Positions 61,631 through 64,000 of a DNA stretch of 64,000 nt are shown here, in pieces (the stretch's first letter is position 1; every line of letters starts with the position of its first letter). The notes under the pieces were generated by a model. That model was not told the origin of the DNA and made no database searches. It saw only the letters and a list, made by a program, of their open reading frames with translations. The stretch is from assembly GCA_965222725.1 (NCBI GenBank), contig OZ244969.1, forward strand, positions 1,612,001-1,676,000. Direction: 5' to 3'. This DNA comes from GCA-2748575 sp965222725 (GTDB taxonomy: Bacteria > Pseudomonadota > Gammaproteobacteria > Pseudomonadales > Ketobacteraceae). Both the position numbers and the translations under genes were made by a program.

Positions 61631-62608
61631 ATGTTGTCTCTCTTTGATCGTTGGTTTTCCGGAAAAGGAACTTCAAAACAAGCTGCGCTCGGTGTGGAAA
61701 TTTCACCGGGCGGGTTGGGTATTGCTGTGATTCATAAAACCGGTGCCACACAGAATGCGACAGTGACGGGCTTTACCTTTAAACCCTGTGGTCAGGGGGA
61801 ATGGGGGCAGGCGTTGACTGAGTATGTAAAGGAAAACCACATCCGTGATGCGGAAACCCATGTGGTGTTTCACCCGGAGTTCTATGAGCTCATGCTGATC
61901 GATGCCCCGGAAGTACCCGACGAGGAGATGAACGACGCGGTAAAGTGGCGGGTGAAGGATTTTATCAGCGGTTCTATTGAAGATTACGTGGTGGAAGGTT
62001 TCCGCCTGCCGTCGGATGCCTACCGTGGTCGTATGAATATGATTTATGTGGCCTTTATGAAAAAAGAGGCAGTTAAATCCATCATTGAGCTATGCGAAAG
62101 CCTTGACTTGACACTGATAGATATCGGCATCAGCGAACTGGCACGTGCGGCGCTCACTCAGGGTCAGGAATCCCTGGCGGATCTGGGGGTTGCCTTTTTG
62201 CATCTGGATGAAAAGAAAGGCCAGATTGATCTGTTCGAAAACGGTTACCTGTACCTTTCCCGTGGCATTGATATGGGCTATGCCATGCTCACCAAAGGCG
62301 AAGCGTCCGATGGTGGCCTGAGCCTGGATAACAGCTCGCAACTGGATAGCCTGGCGCTGGATATTCAGCGCTCCCTGGATTACTACGAAAGCCAGCTGGG
62401 CAAGAGCGGTATCAGTAAATTATTCCTGCTCAGTTCGGAAATGATTCCGGAGGAAACCTGCAAATCCCTGTCGCAAATGTTGCCGGTGCGGGTAGAGGCT
62501 TTTGACTTGTCCGGTTTCTTTTCCTGCGACGCGGATACCTCACGGCATATGGACAGCTGCAGTGTCGCCCTGGGCGCCGCGCTGGGAGGTGTGAGTGCCG
62601 GAGCTTAA
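61631..62608 (+). CDS. mshI: MSHA pilus biogenesis protein MshI (PilM-like)
   Basis: A 325-residue actin-fold, PilM-like protein: ALGVEISPGGLGIAVIHKTG (first phosphate loop), WRVKDFISGSIEDYVVEGF, and a second lobe ending in SCSVALGAALGGVS. It is a cytoplasmic part of the type IV pilus assembly platform and works with the PilN/PilO-like proteins encoded next. Gene order mshI, a PilN-like gene, mshJ, mshK matches MSHA operons, used for surface attachment. Confidence 0.85.
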   Translation: MLSLFDRWFSGKGTSKQAALGVEISPGGLGIAVIHKTGATQNATVTGFTFKPCGQGEWGQALTEYVKENHIRDAETHVVFHPEFYELMLIDAPEVPDEEMNDAVKWRVKDFISGSIEDYVVEGFRLPSDAYRGRMNMIYVAFMKKEAVKSIIELCESLDLTLIDIGISELARAALTQGQESLADLGVAFLHLDEKKGQIDLFENGYLYLSRGIDMGYAMLTKGEASDGGLSLDNSSQLDSLALDIQRSLDYYESQLGKSGISKLFLLSSEMIPEETCKSLSQMLPVRVEAFDLSGFFSCDADTSRHMDSCSVALGAALGGVSAGA

Positions 62609-63218
62609 GCAGCGGGTTAATTTTTATCGGGATGAATTCAAAAAGCCCGAGATCAAACTGCCGGCGCAGCAAATGCTGCAGGTGTTCGCGCTGGTGCTGG
62701 CGGGTTTTCTGGTGGTGGGCAGCTATCAGGTGTGGGAACTGAATTCCCTGAAAGCAAAAATCGCAGAGCAGGAAAAGCGCCGTAATCAGCTGAATGAACA
62801 GTATGAGCGCCTGGCAGCCAATTTTGTGGAGCCTACGGAAGACCCTGGGTTATTGGCGCAGCTAAAAAAGCTGAATCAGGATGCCCAGCAAAAGCAGAAA
62901 CTGCGGGATTTTTTGCTGACCGAATCCGACAAGAGTCTGTTTTCCTTTGCCTCGGTGCTGGATGGCCTGGCAGAAAACAGTGTCCGCAGTATCTGGCTGA
63001 CCCAGATCAGCATTACCACCGCTGGCAGCCGGTATGAACTGAAAGGTATTACCCGCCAGGCGGATGCCATACCGGAATATATTGAAGCGCTGAAACAGGC
63101 AGAGGCCCTCCAGGGAACATCTTTCAGCATATTCAATATCGAGCGGGATAACGAAAGTGAAGATCTGCTTCACTTTACATTGAGTAGTGAAGAAACCCAT
63201 GCAGAACGTGAAGGCTAG
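62595..63218 (+). CDS. MSHA biogenesis protein, PilN-like
   Basis: 207 residues from a GTG at 62595 with GGGAGG upstream, overlapping mshI by 14 bp. MPELKQRVNFYRDEFKKPEI resembles the PilN N-terminus that binds PilM; a single membrane helix (VFALVLAGFLVVGSYQVW) and a coiled coil (KAKIAEQEKRRNQLNEQYER) follow, then a ferredoxin-like domain. Inner-membrane part of the pilus alignment complex. Confidence 0.85.
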   Translation: MPELKQRVNFYRDEFKKPEIKLPAQQMLQVFALVLAGFLVVGSYQVWELNSLKAKIAEQEKRRNQLNEQYERLAANFVEPTEDPGLLAQLKKLNQDAQQKQKLRDFLLTESDKSLFSFASVLDGLAENSVRSIWLTQISITTAGSRYELKGITRQADAIPEYIEALKQAEALQGTSFSIFNIERDNESEDLLHFTLSSEETHAEREG

Positions 63219-63870
63219 GCTGCAGGAACTGGGTAATAAACTGGATGCGCTGTCCCTGCGGGAGCGGGGTATTCTGCTGGCTGTCGGGCTGGTGGCCATG
63301 CTGGGTATCTATGATTACCTGGCACTGACCCCGTACCTGGATCAGCGTAAGGAAAACCAGCGTCTCGTTGCCCAGTACGCCAATGAAATGGCTGAAGTGG
63401 AGGCCAATATCACGGCCATTGTCAAAAAGCTGGAAGCCGATCCCAATGTGATACTCAAAGAGCGGATTGCCAAGCGGGAAAAATATATACGGCAGCTGGT
63501 GGATGAAATCGGGGCCTCCACCGAAAACCTGATCGCACCGAAAAAAATGTCCCAGGTGCTGGGATACCTGTTAAGCCGGCAGTCAGGTATGGCAGTAAAA
63601 AGTGTCCGCAATATTCCCGCGGAACCCATTGCCTTCAAAGTGAGCGATGAGGAAGAACCGGAAGTGTTGATGTACCGCCACCGGTTAAAGCTGGAGCTGG
63701 AAGGCACCTATTTTCAGGTGGCCGGCTACCTGAGAATGATCGAAGGGCTGCAGGAACGCCTGTACTGGGATGATATGAGCTTTGTTATCAAAGACTATCC
63801 CACAGGTTTGCTGACCCTGGATGTGCACACCCTGAGCATGAGCAAGGAGCTTATCGGTGTTTATGAATAA
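63199..63870 (+). CDS. mshJ: MSHA biogenesis protein MshJ (PilO-like)
   Basis: 223 residues from the ATG at 63199, overlapping the previous gene by 20 bp; an upstream GTG at 63187 is possible. One membrane helix (ILLAVGLVAMLGIYDYLAL), a coiled coil (VAQYANEMAEVEANITAIVK), then a PilO-type alpha-beta domain (YFQVAGYLRMIEGLQERLYW). It pairs with the PilN-like protein in the inner membrane. Confidence 0.85.
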   Translation: MQNVKARLQELGNKLDALSLRERGILLAVGLVAMLGIYDYLALTPYLDQRKENQRLVAQYANEMAEVEANITAIVKKLEADPNVILKERIAKREKYIRQLVDEIGASTENLIAPKKMSQVLGYLLSRQSGMAVKSVRNIPAEPIAFKVSDEEEPEVLMYRHRLKLELEGTYFQVAGYLRMIEGLQERLYWDDMSFVIKDYPTGLLTLDVHTLSMSKELIGVYE

Positions 63871-64000
63871 CAGGATAAAACAACGGTGGATGCCAGTGTC
63901 GATTCTGCTGGCGGGAGTGTTGCTGCTGATCAGTGGGCACGGTTATGCCCTGAATGATCCCATGCGGCCGCCATTTTTTGACGGATCCGGTAATTCGGAA
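63863..64000 (+). CDS. mshK: MshK, N-terminal part (runs off the window)
   Basis: 46 residues from the ATG at 63863, overlapping mshJ by 8 bp: a signal peptide (SILLAGVLLLISGHGYA) then LNDPMRPPFF, the short DPxRPP-type motif of MshK/PilP proteins. It should link the inner complex to the secretin MshL, whose gene normally follows. Cut by the window end. Confidence 0.8.
   Translation, partial: MNNRIKQRWMPVSILLAGVLLLISGHGYALNDPMRPPFFDGSGNSE

Overview
The window looks like chromosomal DNA of a free-living, probably marine or hydrocarbon-using gammaproteobacterium of the Alcanivorax/Ketobacter/Marinobacter kind. Pointers are a CYP153-type alkane hydroxylase with its ferredoxin, several extracytoplasmic lipases/esterases, a very-long-chain acyl-CoA synthetase, MSHA pilus genes, and standard gammaproteobacterial blocks (hisB-H-A-F, gpmI/envC/ctpA/yibQ, rhodanese-grxC-secB-trmL, mutY-yggX). 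No taxonomic search was possible, so this is inference from gene content.

Layout. 1-5.7 kb: a secreted lipase (cut by the window edge), an AraC-type regulator, a large lipoprotein S15/CocE hydrolase and an unknown lipoprotein; similar operator-like direct repeats stand before the lipase and before the hydrolase. 5.9-9.2 kb: small unknown genes. 9.3-23.1 kb: a defence island, almost all on the minus strand. In transcription order it holds half-length HsdS, HsdM, HsdS, DUF3800, a highly structured spacer, McrB (with an inserted PUA/EVE-like domain), McrC, HsdR and a YgjP-like metallopeptidase. A plus-strand PIN/excisionase toxin-antitoxin pair stands at its end. The island stops at tRNA-Phe, next to a duplicated tRNA 3' end plus terminator, which looks like an integration scar. 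23.4-31.3 kb: yggX/mutY, a hybrid sensor kinase and hisB-hisH-hisA-hisF. 31.3-34.4 kb: CYP153 plus ferredoxin, divergent from an AraC regulator, with phased operator repeats between. 34.5-47.3 kb: a DUF1631 protein, then the yibQ-ctpA-envC-gpmI block, split by a MITE-like palindromic element and a remarkable lipoprotein that joins CBM6, GH16 and a di-heme oxidoreductase. 47.5-49.9 kb: rhodanese, grxC, secB, trmL, and a solute-binding protein gene that overlaps trmL tail to tail by 150 bp. 50.1-59.4 kb: an aerolysin-like candidate, an MpaB/DUF2236 protein, a FATP-type acyl-CoA synthetase, a molybdopterin oxidoreductase and a secreted hydrolase. 59.6-61.4 kb: an ammonium transporter gene broken by a deletion and frameshift, plus an unknown partner. 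61.6-64 kb: the start of an MSHA pilus operon.

How they work together. Lipid and alkane use is the main theme: secreted hydrolases release acyl chains, CYP153/ferredoxin would oxidise alkane ends, and the acyl-CoA synthetase would activate long acids. The defence island combines type I and type IV restriction. The best candidates for something undescribed are the GH16/di-heme cytochrome fusion, the multi-hairpin spacer inside the defence island, and the MITE-like element.
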